This document shows, piece by piece, positions 1-6,565 of a stretch of 10,829 nt of DNA; the first letter of the stretch is position 1, and each line of letters opens with the position of its first letter. The notes beneath the pieces are model-generated. The model was not told the origin of the DNA and ran no database searches. It saw only the letters and a program-made list of their open reading frames with translations. Made by a program: the position numbers and the translations under genes. Source of the DNA: Pavlovales sp. CCMP2436 (taxonomy: Eukaryota > Haptophyta > Pavlovophyceae > Pavlovales); contig MU631355.1 in NCBI GenBank assembly GCA_026770615.1, positions 430,829-441,657 of the forward strand, in the 5' to 3' direction.

Positions 1-85
1 AAGGCACGCAGCAGGCAATGGGCGACGCAGCGCTCAGACCAGCAAAACATTCAGAACAGTCAGACGCCAGCTTGAATCCCTATCA
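1..85 (+). repeat. R repeat, copy 1 (plus)
   Basis: This copy begins aaggcacgcagcaggcaatg and ends gcttgaatccctatca. It is nearly identical to 3349-3433 and to the reverse complement of 912-997; differences from 3349-3433 are single bases (for example gacgcagc here, gaagcagc there). After ccctatca the sequence differs from the 3349 copy, so ccctatca may be close to a repeat edge. The window starts inside or exactly at this repeat. Confidence 0.9.
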
Positions 86-93
86 GTCAATAT

Positions 94-288
94 ATATATA
101 CCTTATACATAGCCTTATGCGCATTGATAAAGGTGGAGGCGGTCAAGGCGAAAATAATACAGTCGTCGACGAGTTCAGCTGGACCCCCACCCTCCCCACC
201 TAACTATAGCCAACTTGCCCAGCCACTTGTATAACTAACTTTTCACATATATTAAGCTTTAGTAAATATATACCTTATACATAGCCTT
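94..288 (+). repeat. 23-bp direct repeat pair inside the first element
   Basis: The 23 bases at 94-116 (atatataccttatacatagc plus ctt) recur exactly at 266-288. The sequence after each copy is loosely similar: both have tgat followed by an A-rich stretch and then gcggtc. This suggests an old internal duplication of about 60 bases at 172-base spacing. No function is visible. Confidence 0.8.
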
Positions 289-911
289 CATACGGCAGGC
301 TGATCAAAAATGAAAGCGGTCGCTATATAAAATTCACGGTCGATCAAGATTAGCTTGACGGATTCCATCACCCCACTTATTAGATTGCTTGATGAACATC
401 AAATTATGCAACTACTTTAAGTTTTATATACATATAGTAAGCTCATGCGATGACTCTGTCGATGGACTAATGCCCGAAGGATGTAATTGCCGCCTCTTGT
501 CTACGGTGAGCAGGCACGCTAAGATACTTAGGGTGGCGGCACACCATACTGCACAATTTACGTATCATTATCTGAGGAACTTGCAGCCCGGAACCAGTCG
601 TCCCTTAGTTAATGTAGAATGAAATTGTAACTAATGTTTCATATGATTATTACTGTAAATTCATATCGGACGTCCGACTCAGCGTCAGAAGGCCAAATGC
701 TAACTATGCCGCGGCTAATCGGCTCGATCGCTACGCGTCACCAATGCCACCAATATCAGTGAATCATCGCCCTGTCATGTTACGTAACACTCCTGTATAG
801 TTGTGATGTGACTCACTTATAGTTACAATCAATCCGTAATTTTTGAACAAAACTGACTATCATATTCAAATTAGTTATATAGTCTATAAATATACGTAGA
901 TATTATATTTA
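289..911. other. AT-rich interior, no gene seen
   Basis: This is the interior of the 1-997 inverted-repeat element. It is AT-rich with scattered stops in every frame. The longest ORF (389-622, plus, 77 codons) has no recognisable motif and no compositional sign of coding. I see nothing functional beyond its position between the R copies. Confidence 0.5.
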
Positions 912-997
912 TGATAGGGATTCAAGCTGGCGTCTGACTGTTCTGAATGTTGTGCTGGTCTGAGCGCTGCGTCGCCCATTGCTTGCTGCGTGCCTTA
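912..997 (-). repeat. R repeat, copy 2 (minus)
   Basis: Reads tgatagggattcaagctggc at its left end and ctgcgtgcctta at its right end, the reverse complement of copies 1-85 and 3349-3433 with few mismatches. It is preceded by tattatattta, resembling the tgatatattta before the 1134 copy. That similarity suggests either a longer repeat edge or a preferred AT-rich insertion site. Confidence 0.9.
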
Positions 998-1012
998 GTT
1001 ATTATATTAATG

Positions 1013-1080
1013 TACGGGGGTTCGGGCTGGCGGTACGTTTCAAGTTCAAGTCAGGCTGATCTTAGCGCTCCGACGCAGGC
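1013..1080 (-). repeat. Diverged R-like copy
   Basis: Reads gggggttcgggctggcgg, then ggctgatcttagcgctccga. This parallels the order of blocks in R on the minus strand (agggattcaagctggcg, then ctggtctgagcgctgcgtcg). Identity is clearly lower than between the other copies, so this is a probable old or related family member, not a certain one. Confidence 0.45.
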
Positions 1081-1133
1081 TCCTACGCGCTACGCCGAAG
1101 TGGGGAGCTGGTAGAAGTGGTGGATGATATATT

Positions 1134-1174
1134 TATGATAGGGATTCAAGCTGGCGTCTGACTGTTCTGAATGT
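1134..1174 (-). repeat. R repeat, truncated copy (minus)
   Basis: About 40 bases identical to the first half of the minus-strand R (tgatagggattcaagctggc through ctgttctgaatgtt), then an abrupt switch to tatatattaagcg. It is either a truncated copy or one end of an element whose other end is at 3349-3433. The preceding atatattta matches the context of the 912 copy. Confidence 0.85.
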
Positions 1175-1602
1175 TTATATATTAAGCGTAAGTATATTCG
1201 CTGTGCTAAGTCACTACACATTTATTTAGTGCTGGCCGCAGCGGGTAGGGGGCTTAGAGTTAGGCGCGTTCTTCTGAAACTAAATGCGCTGCCAGGAGAG
1301 GGTCGTCTCGATTTTCCCACTCCCCATCACCTACTAACTATTTTGGCGAGGACGTAGCCGGCGACAAGGGTCACCTGATTGATTGAGCAGTGAAGCTGCC
1401 TGCTCAACACGAGGAGGGTGATGACGAATTGTCTGCGCACGAGCAGAGCGGGGGGAAGGGGTGGGGGGGGTGAGCACACGTGGGGCGGGGCGAGGCCAGG
1501 CGTGGCGGGGCAGGGCGCGGCCGCGGGAATCTCTTTGGGCTTCTGCGAGAGGAACGCGCCATACCAAGGAGCTGGGGCTGGTGGTGCGCCTGCGTCGGAG
1601 CG
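1175..1602. other. Intergenic, AT-rich to GC-rich transition
   Basis: From about 1240 the composition turns GC-rich, with G-runs on the plus strand at 1450-1475. Several frames are open on both strands only because stop codons are rare at this GC content, and none shows a motif. The minus frame of the neighbouring ORF (1603-2283) stays open past its TAG for about 90 codons, down to a TGA near 1340. I do not annotate that extension. Confidence 0.4.
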
Positions 1603-2283
1603 CTAAGCTTGCCCATCCACATGCCCGCGCCCACTCTTCGGCCGCGTCAGCTCGATCACCGCCTCGTAAGCCTCGACCGGCATCGTGTGTTCGCGCTGTG
1701 ACACTGGCGTGCGTGCGCTCGCCACGCTGATCGGCGATGCTGCCGCCGCCGCACCCACCGCTGCCGGCGTCGCCGCTGCCGGAGCAGAGCTGCAGAGCAG
1801 CTCGAGCGCCACCCGCGAGCAGTCCGGGAAGTCATTGCGCCCGCGCATCATACGGTTCACGACGTTCTTGCCGAGGTTGATGAAGCGCTCGTCCGACGCG
1901 CCCGTGCCCAGCATCGTAGCGCACCCGAGGTGGTCCGAGAGCGCGAAGACGAAGGCGGAGAAGAAGTAAGCGAGGCCCGCCGCCTTGAGCGCCTCGAGCT
2001 GCTCGCCCTTGCGCTCATCATCGTGCACGGTGCGCGTCGCCGCGTGCACCGCCTTGACCGCCTTGAGGTCGAGCTCGTTGGGCTGGCCCACGCGGTCGTT
2101 GGTCTGCTTGCCAACGACGAACGCGTAGAGCGCAGCACGCGCCCGGTCAGGCACAGTCTGCTCGAGCAACGCGCGCTCGCCCTCGGGTCCCTCAAAACCG
2201 TGGTTTGTGCCCACCTCGAGGCCGGAGCCCGGGAGCTGCGCGGAGAGCAGCAAGGATGCCGCACTCGACGAGGCGCCCGCCAT
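1603..2283 (-). CDS. Hypothetical protein, GC-rich ORF inside repeat region
   Basis: From the first in-frame ATG (2283) the ORF encodes about 226 residues ending at TAG; the frame is open upstream to a TGA near 2393 with no other ATG. I do not recognise a family. The middle (about residues 45-165) looks protein-like, with mixed charged and hydrophobic helices and a hydrophobic stretch AGLAYFFSAFVFALSDHLG that could be a membrane or buried helix. It is flanked by Ala/Ser-rich low complexity at the N-terminus and an Ala-rich run after LELLCSSAP. A second minus frame upstream (2192-2518) contains ISGIFDPDTEPLASKSSVER and could be a 5' exon or a frameshifted start. The GC-rich ORF lies between AT-rich R-repeat elements, so it may be a captured host fragment. 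It could also be a chance ORF in GC-rich DNA. Confidence 0.4.
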   Translation of the reverse strand: MAGASSSAASLLLSAQLPGSGLEVGTNHGFEGPEGERALLEQTVPDRARAALYAFVVGKQTNDRVGQPNELDLKAVKAVHAATRTVHDDERKGEQLEALKAAGLAYFFSAFVFALSDHLGCATMLGTGASDERFINLGKNVVNRMMRGRNDFPDCSRVALELLCSSAPAAATPAAVGAAAAASPISVASARTPVSQREHTMPVEAYEAVIELTRPKSGRGHVDGQA

Positions 2284-2518
2284 TACCCACGTGGGCGATT
2301 GAGCGGCGATCGAGCCGAGGTGAGCGGCTCCGTGTTCGCCCTCGGCACCACTGGTTCCGCGCTCGATCAACGTGTGGAAGTTTGAACACGTTCAAACGGC
2401 CACTGGCCACGCGCTCCACCGAACTTTTCGAGGCCAACGGCTCAGTGTCGGGGTCGAAGATCCCGGAGATCTGGCTCGAAGTCCCGCTGTGACGTCCGGA
2501 CGACATCCAGCATGGCAC

Positions 2519-2757
2519 TCGATACGGCAGCTGCGGCGGCGAGAGGAGGTGCGAGACGGCAGTCGAACGCCCGTTTTGGCAGGCCGTCGACCTTAAAGCG
2601 GCCCTTAACTTTTTTGCTCCCGTTTCGGACCGAATCTGATTAAATTCATGCCGTAATACATTTTTTCAAAAGCCGTCAGTGGCGTGGGCCACCCTAAGTC
2701 TGCCTTAACCTACTACTCTCTTCATCGATGCTAGTGGGGGTGTAAATATTATTTTAT
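2519..2757. other. Intergenic, no gene seen
   Basis: The GC content falls from the ORF region into AT-rich sequence. No motif, RNA gene or repeat copy was recognised. A promoter for the minus-strand ORF could lie here, but no element can be pointed to. Confidence 0.3.
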
Positions 2758-2758
2758 G

Positions 2759-2805
2759 TATTATAGGGAGTGTGAAAAGAAATTTCTTTTCACTCTCTAT
2801 TATAG
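2759..2805. repeat. Near-perfect palindrome (47 bp)
   Basis: The arms meet at aagaaa/tttctt with a perfect core tgaaaagaaatttcttttca. They extend outward, with a 2-base indel, through ggagtg/cactctc to tattatag/ctattata. There is no loop, so it could extrude as a cruciform or fold as a snap-back RNA. It sits between the GC-rich ORF and the next R-like copy and may be the tip of a fold-back element. No T-tract or gene end supports a terminator role. Confidence 0.7.
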
Positions 2806-2871
2806 AGCCCCTTTGCTTGCGAGAGAAATCGTTCAAAAGGTTTATGCCTTTCTGTATATTACTAATACGGA

Positions 2872-2910
2872 TTCCAGTTAGCGTCTAACTGTTATGGAGT
2901 TAGCACCTAA
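2872..2910 (-). repeat. Diverged R-like copy
   Basis: Reads atacggattccagttagcg and then tctaactgttatggagtt. Set against atagggattcaagctggcg and tctgactgttctgaatgtt of R it matches at roughly four bases in five over about 36 positions. It covers only one side of R and is an older family member or a related terminal repeat. Confidence 0.6.
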
Positions 2911-2947
2911 AACGGCCATGGTATATACTTTTACATGTATTATTCTT

Positions 2948-3048
2948 AGCGGCTCGGCATGGCTCAACAGGTATGTATATAAAAAGGAATGTAGTGCTCA
3001 CTCACAGACTTGGTCGACGTCAGATATTAGTCCTGGCAGCAGGGATGA
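2948..3048 (+). repeat. Inverted repeat, left arm (pairs with 3569-3654)
   Basis: Starts agcggctcggcatggctcaa, later has tgctcactcacagacttggt, and ends cctggcagcagggatg. The reverse complement of 3569-3654 carries the same blocks in the same order. The left arm has an extra ~17 bases after caacaggt. The arms enclose about 520 bases that include the R copy at 3349-3433, so one inverted structure contains another. Confidence 0.85.
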
Positions 3049-3348
3049 GGATATTGTAATGTATGTACAACACGCTATTATTTGAACGGGCTTGCTCATA
3101 GCCAGCGCATTAATTGGGCTTTTCACCGGACCTGGTGATCTTCCGCAGAAAGCGCCTAATACAGATACACTCATTTACAGAGGCGACATTTCTGCACTCA
3201 ATTATTTCTTTGAATATATAACAACTACCCAGCGTGGGACCACAACAAACAGCAACCAGCAGATCATCTCCCTAAACGCCCTTGCCCAGACACACTACCG
3301 GAGATCCATCGGCACGCGCGGTGACGTCCAAGCTAGCGCAGCCGACTA

Positions 3349-3433
3349 AGGCACGCAGCAGGCAATGGGCGAAGCAGCGCTCAGACCAGCACAACGTTCA
3401 GAACAGTCAGACGCCAGCTTGAATCCCTATCAT
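3349..3433 (+). repeat. R repeat, copy at 3349 (plus)
   Basis: Close match to 1-85, starting taaggcacgcagcaggcaat and ending gcttgaatccctatca. It then continues taaataaata, the reverse complement of the AT-rich context preceding the 912 and 1134 copies. It shares the bases actaagg at its left edge with the outer side of the 912-997 copy (ccttagt). Confidence 0.9.
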
Positions 3434-3568
3434 AAATAAATATAACAACTACTGTACTCACCTACTCGTCTATTTTCAAATGAGAGGGCACTATTCATTT
3501 ACTTTGAACGACTTCTACGACTACTGTTAATTAGTATGCTTTGTATTATTAGTTACTTCCCACACCAC

Positions 3569-3654
3569 CATCCCTGCTGCCACTGCCAGGACTAACGTCT
3601 GACGTCGACCAAGTCAGTGAGTGAGCAACACCTGTTGAACCATGCTGAGCCGCT
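3569..3654 (-). repeat. Inverted repeat, right arm (pairs with 2948-3048)
   Basis: Reads catccctgctgccactgcca, then gacgtcgaccaagtcagtga, and ends catgctgagccgct, which is the reverse complement of the left arm with scattered mismatches. The arms are too far apart for a simple hairpin. They are more likely ends of a transposable element or an inverted duplication. Confidence 0.85.
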
Positions 3655-3806
3655 ATATATATGCATATTAGTTACGTCTACAAGCGAGAGTTAAGATGAC
3701 AGCGAGCGTGGCGTATATCATGAAAGCCACCTCCCTCAACGCCTAGGGCGTTTGCGGGTGTGTTGAAGGGTCATACTAACTAACTAACATCAAGTGTGGC
3801 GCACGC

Positions 3807-3970
3807 GCGGAGAAGGCCATCAGTGAGGGCTCCTTCTATTTCAGATGCCGAGCCGACCACTGGCCAAAAAGTGGAGCGGCGAGGGCTCATTCTGCTCCGG
3901 TGTCGAGCCGACCGCTGGCCAAAAACAGCCAAAAAGCGGAGCAGCCGAGAGAGGGCGCATCGTGTCCCCG
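3807..3970 (+). repeat. 64-65 bp tandem repeat, two copies and a partial third
   Basis: Copy A is 3807-3870 and copy B is 3871-3935. Both start with a variant of gcggag and contain a gagggctc block. Both end cgagccgacc-ctggccaaaaa with one differing base. A third start (gcggagcagccgag) begins at 3936 and fades by about 3970. The ORFs here on both strands are explained by the repeat and the GC content, not by a protein motif. Confidence 0.75.
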
Positions 3971-4395
3971 CGGCGGTGCCTGTTTTAAACACTGCACTTT
4001 TAAAGTACCGCGCTGCGCCATCAGCTGGCCATCGCGCTCGCCCTCAGCCCCGCCCTTCGGGCAAACGGGTGCGGTGCGACGATGATTGGCTTCACTTAAT
4101 CCTCCAGCTGCTATCCATGACGAAAGAGGCGTGCTCGTGTCCGCCATGTCCGCCATGCTGACGCTTGCACTTTTAAAATGCACTTCGGCGCGGACGACGA
4201 CGGCACCGAGACGTGGGCTGAGGACGAATACCACCAGCGACAGATGTCGCGGTCGTGGCATAATGCCGCGTAGGCCCACCACCTGGGCGATCACTGGCTG
4301 AGCCTGTCCACACACTGGATTTGCCTGACTGCTGCCTGCCTGTCTTAAGTTAAGTCGTTCAGTCTAGACTTCAATTTTAGCACGATTTTACCGGG
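3971..4395. other. Intergenic, short echoes only
   Basis: No gene recognised. The block gcacttttaaa occurs near 3993 and again near 4166, where it is part of a near-palindrome tgcacttttaaaatgca. Overlapping ORFs on both strands have arginine- and proline-rich translations typical of noncoding GC-rich DNA. Confidence 0.3.
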
Positions 4396-4438
4396 TTTTT
4401 TTTCACAGCCGTTATGTGCACACAACGGTTTTTTTTTT
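4396..4438. repeat. Palindrome between two T-tracts
   Basis: The 20-bp near-palindrome ccgttatgtgcacacaacgg (4409-4428, one mismatched base pair per arm) is bracketed by runs of eight T (4396-4403) and ten T (4429-4438). On the plus strand the second run follows the stem directly, like an intrinsic terminator or a Pol III stop. In a eukaryotic window it may simply mark a transposon end. No small RNA could be identified. Confidence 0.6.
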
Positions 4439-4703
4439 CGAACGCCGTTCAAAAGTTGGTTTGTGGTCTCGTCGTGGTGTTGGCTGGGCTGTGTCCGAAG
4501 CGCAGATTGTGAATCAATCAACTTCCGCGATGCCAAGCGGTCCACCGAGTCATACTTTTAGCAGATTTCGAAAAATCGTACTTCATTTATGGCAGAGAGC
4601 CTATAAGCACCGTTGTGAGGCCAATTCCGCTTTAAGTACGCTTGCCATAATGTCAACTATTGTTCTACGAGTCGTCTTTTGTTCTACTTCAAGTCGGGCC
4701 ACA

Positions 4704-5606
4704 TCACTTAGCCGCGAGTGTCGTGGTGGGAGGAGCTGAGCGAGCCTCTGCCTCTGCCACCAGAGCCTTACGCGCAGCAGAGCATGCCGCCTTTCCGCAC
4801 GCGCGCCCAGACTCGGCGATCGTGCGGCACGTCGGGCAGCGCTTCGCCTTTGCCACCACGCACGGTGCGACGCCGCACGCGCACACTGTCTAGCACCGCG
4901 CGAACTTGCCCTCGAGCTCAGCGAGCTCGGCGATCTCATCCAGCTTTTTCTGCTCGCGCGACGCCTTGGTAGCATCTACCTGCGCCTGCTTCGCGGCAAG
5001 CGCGTCGCGCCGCTCGGCCTTCTGCTGAGCCATGTTGTGGAGCCACATGGAGCCAGACTGGCTGTCCAGGCGAGTGTGCTCCGCGTCTGCAGGCTGCCGG
5101 ACCACGCGCTCGGGGATGAGCAGCAGCCCCTCGGCTGAAGGGTCGAAGATTTTGCGTGACATGGGCGGCTTGCTGCGGTTGTGCGCGTCGAGCTCGCGTG
5201 CGCGCGCGAGCTTGCCCAACAGGGCTTCGTTGCTGCCCGATGCCACGCCCTCGGATGTGCACACGTACTCGCTGAACGTCGGCGAGCCGATGGGCCCCGC
5301 CGTCGGCGAGGGGGGCGGCGAGTCGGCAGCGGGGGCGCTGGCAGTTGATGGCCCGGCGTTGGCAGAGGTCACGCAGCTCACGGTCAGGTCGTGCTGGTCG
5401 ATGAAGCCGTCGCGGTAGATGCCCTCGGAGGTGAGCACGTTGCCGCAGATGCCGACCTTCCTCCACGCGTTGATGACGTCGATCGAGTCACACCAGATGA
5501 ACCACATGCCCGGGATGTTGAGTTCTCCAGAGCCGCTTAGGATGGAAAAGAAGTCGACCAGGCCCATCGACGGCGGCTTACCGTGGCGCTGCTGGTACGC
5601 CATCCT
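4704..5606 (-). pseudogene. Transposase C-terminal region and Cys-rich tail
   Basis: After the TAA at 5607 the frame continues for about 238 codons. It has a conserved-looking block through DSIDVINAWRKVGICGNVL, a Pro/Ser/Ala-rich linker, and a coiled-coil end rich in Q, A, E and K. A TAG (4890-4892) interrupts it after GKFARC. The same frame then continues about 60 codons to a TGA, with the patterned cysteines CACGVAPC, KRCPTC and ACGKAACSAARK, a likely zinc-binding domain. Such spacing is unlikely in noncoding DNA, so the real end was probably the TGA at 4704-4706. Under the standard code the ORF starting at the ATG at 5603 and ending at 4890 would be a 237-residue fragment without catalytic residues. 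Confidence 0.6.
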
Positions 5607-5609
5607 TTA

Positions 5610-5881
5610 CGCGTGGAAGGTCTTCTGATAAGAGTCGTGGAACTTCTTGTTGTACTGGTCGAGCGCCTGCGCACAGAGGGCAAAAAAAAAATGAATTGCC
5701 TGCAAAACAAAATGAGACGCGAGACAGCTAGCGCGCACCTGCAGGAACTGGGACGTGTTCGGCTCCTCCGTGAAGATTCGGATGCCGTACTCGCCCTTGG
5801 CGTGCCCGAAGGCGGCGAGCACCTCGTCGTCGTACCGCGACCCGTGGTTGTCTACGGCGAGCACCACAGGCCCATCGTGGC
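5610..5881 (-). pseudogene. Transposase catalytic-core remnant
   Basis: From about 5881 the frame reads HDGPVVLAVDNHGSR, then a linker and PNTSQFLQ. Removal of the putative intron at 5667-5738 gives PNTSQFLQ-ALDQYNKKFH. In DDE_1 family enzymes the DNH Asp and the Asp in the LQ-x-LD block are metal ligands, and both are present. The upstream third of the core with the first Asp is absent. The frame stops at TAA 5607-5609 but resumes immediately in the same frame with RMAYQQRHG, so the stop is probably secondary. Confidence 0.75.
5667..5738 (-). other. Putative 72-nt GT-AG intron in the transposase
   Basis: On the minus strand the donor is CTGCAG|GTGCGC and the acceptor is a T10 tract, then GCCCTCTGTGCGCAG|GCG. 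Its length is a multiple of three, so it also reads through as 24 hydrophobic residues. Removing it joins SQFLQ to ALDQYN, which restores the family's conserved LQ-x-LD spacing. This is the reason for calling it an intron and not coding sequence. Confidence 0.7.
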
Positions 5882-6238
5882 GAGATCCTTGATCGGCTTG
5901 CCGATGTCGCCGCATTTGTTGAGCCACGTGACGAGATGGCACTCCTCCTCGTCGGTCATCACGGTGAGGTTGCGCCGCTCCGGCTTGCTCTCCTGATCGA
6001 GGCGGTAGCGGATGATCGAGAACGTGAGCAAAGGCCAGCGCTTGTTGTCGTCCTCGTCCTTCTCGTTGTCGGCCGCATTCGCGCGCGATGCCGCGGACCC
6101 GCCAGGCACCTGCTCGTTGGCCCACTCAGTCGCCTCGATGAGCTGCCCCTCCTTGGTCTGCTTCACCGTGTGCCACTCGGCCTTCGACGCGAGGCCGTAC
6201 TTGCCGCCAGCCGTGCCTCTCGAGCAGAAGGTCGCCAA
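5876..6238 (-). pseudogene. Transposase N-terminal DNA-binding part
   Basis: About 120 residues in one frame. An acidic spacer (NEKDEDDNKRW) is followed by PLLTFSIIRYRLDQ and then MTDEEECHLVTWLNKCGDIG. This is the usual Psq-type helix-turn-helix followed by the Tc5/CENP-B-type helix-turn-helix, in which an EE motif begins the helix before a Trp. No ATG lies at the upstream end; the frame is open to at least about 6380 without one, so the true start may be in a lost or unseen exon. Its frame runs into a stop at 5852, where the catalytic block is already in another frame. Confidence 0.7.
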
Positions 6239-6565
6239 CGGGGGGCGCGTGTCGGGCGCAGCGAGGGAGCGCGCTGGAGCGACGATTGCGAGGCCGCAGA
6301 TGAACGCGCTGCAGACGAGCGCCGGGAGCAGCCGAGGCCGGTGGTATGAGAGGGAGGGCGACCAAGCGCACCGCGAGCGGCCGCATCAGCGGCCGCGCCG
6401 AGCGCGACAGCATGCCAAACAGGCCCATGCGCATTCCCGCGCGTGGGTGCATTTCTGCTAAAAATGATTACCTGCTAAAAATGAAGTACAAAAAAAATGC
6501 TCTAGCTCGCACCAGCTCCCTGGCTGATCAATCCCGGCTGGCTGACTCAAGGAACCCGGGGCGCG
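6239..6565. other. GC-rich spacer between divergent genes
   Basis: This lies between the transposase N-terminal fragment and the Sel1/MYND gene. The minus strand has an open frame with hydrophobic, Ala/Leu/Val-rich segments (for example LVCSAFICGLAIVAPA near 6290) but no ATG in frame with the transposase. The plus frame of the Sel1 gene is also open from 6346. Promoter elements for either gene may be here but none is recognisable. Confidence 0.35.
6455..6484 (+). repeat. 13-bp direct repeat (ctgctaaaaatga), 17-bp spacing
   Basis: Exact copies at 6455-6467 and 6472-6484 sit in a short AT-rich patch within GC-rich DNA, between the transposase remnant and the Sel1/MYND gene. It could be a trace of a transposon boundary or a slippage product. 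Confidence 0.7.

Larger units (their letters stand above)
1..997. mobile_element. Small non-autonomous DNA transposon (MITE-like), inverted ends
   Basis: The two ends are near-identical inverted copies of the ~85 bp R repeat (1-85 plus, 912-997 minus). They enclose about 825 bases of AT-rich sequence with no convincing coding region; the short ORFs in it look random. That is the form of a non-autonomous element moved by a transposase encoded elsewhere. The outermost bases read aaggcacgcagc and gctgcgtgcctt. No target-site duplication can be checked on the left because the window begins at the repeat. The opposite reading is also possible: R may end at its ...ccctatca side, making 912-3433 the element and 1-85 the right end of a neighbour. 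The inverted pair is seen directly; its being a transposon is inference. Confidence 0.5.
2872..3433. mobile_element. Second small inverted-repeat element (inferred)
   Basis: A diverged minus-oriented R end (2872-2910) faces the plus-oriented R copy at 3349-3433, giving an inverted pair about 560 bases apart. The interior carries two short plus-strand ORFs in one frame (2894-3085 and 3092-3349) separated by a TGA. Neither has a recognisable motif, and the second ends inside the R repeat, so I treat them as chance. The true partner of the 3349 copy might instead be 1134-1174, which would enclose the GC-rich ORF. Confidence 0.35.
4704..6238 (-). pseudogene. Broken DDE transposase (Tc5/pogo/CENP-B-like)
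   Basis: The parts of one transposase lie in order on the minus strand. The N-terminal DNA-binding part (6238 to about 5876) has a Pipsqueak-like segment and the EEECHLVTWL helix-turn-helix signature. The catalytic core remnant (about 5880-5610) has AVDNHGSR and PNTSQFLQ...LDQYNKKFH, matching the second catalytic Asp block and the LQ-x-LD block of the DDE_1 family. The C-terminal region (5606-4893) has the W-x(6)-INAWRKVGIC block common near the end of these enzymes, then a charged coiled coil; a Cys-rich tail follows (4889-4704). Breaks are an internal deletion with frame change near 5875, an in-frame TAA at 5607-5609 and an in-frame TAG at 4890-4892. The first catalytic Asp is missing, so it should be inactive. 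The family is clear; the exact subfamily is not. Confidence 0.8.

Noticed and set aside
389..622. 77-codon plus-strand ORF in the first element
   Set aside because: AT-rich, no motif, no codon bias, inside a non-autonomous element.
1018..1060. tRNA T-arm-like gttcaagtc
   Set aside because: No cloverleaf can be drawn around it, and the segment is better explained as a diverged R copy.
1334..1730. Overlapping ORFs on both strands in the GC-rich block
   Set aside because: All frames are open because stops are rare at this GC content; translations are Arg/Pro/Gly-rich with no motif.
2894..3349. Two short plus-strand ORFs in one frame separated by TGA
   Set aside because: No recognisable domain; part of the coding would come from an inverted-repeat arm and the end from the R repeat.
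1..3433. CRISPR array from the recurrent R repeats
   Set aside because: Copies are ~85 bp, in both orientations and irregularly spaced; no spacer structure or cas gene.
3780..4315. ORFs of 121 and 142 codons on opposite strands
   Set aside because: They run through the 64-bp tandem repeat and have low-complexity, mutually overlapping translations.
6239..6452. Hydrophobic minus-strand stretch that looks like a signal peptide
   Set aside because: Two frames both look hydrophobic because of GC content; neither has an ATG in frame with the transposase, and a transposase should not be secreted.
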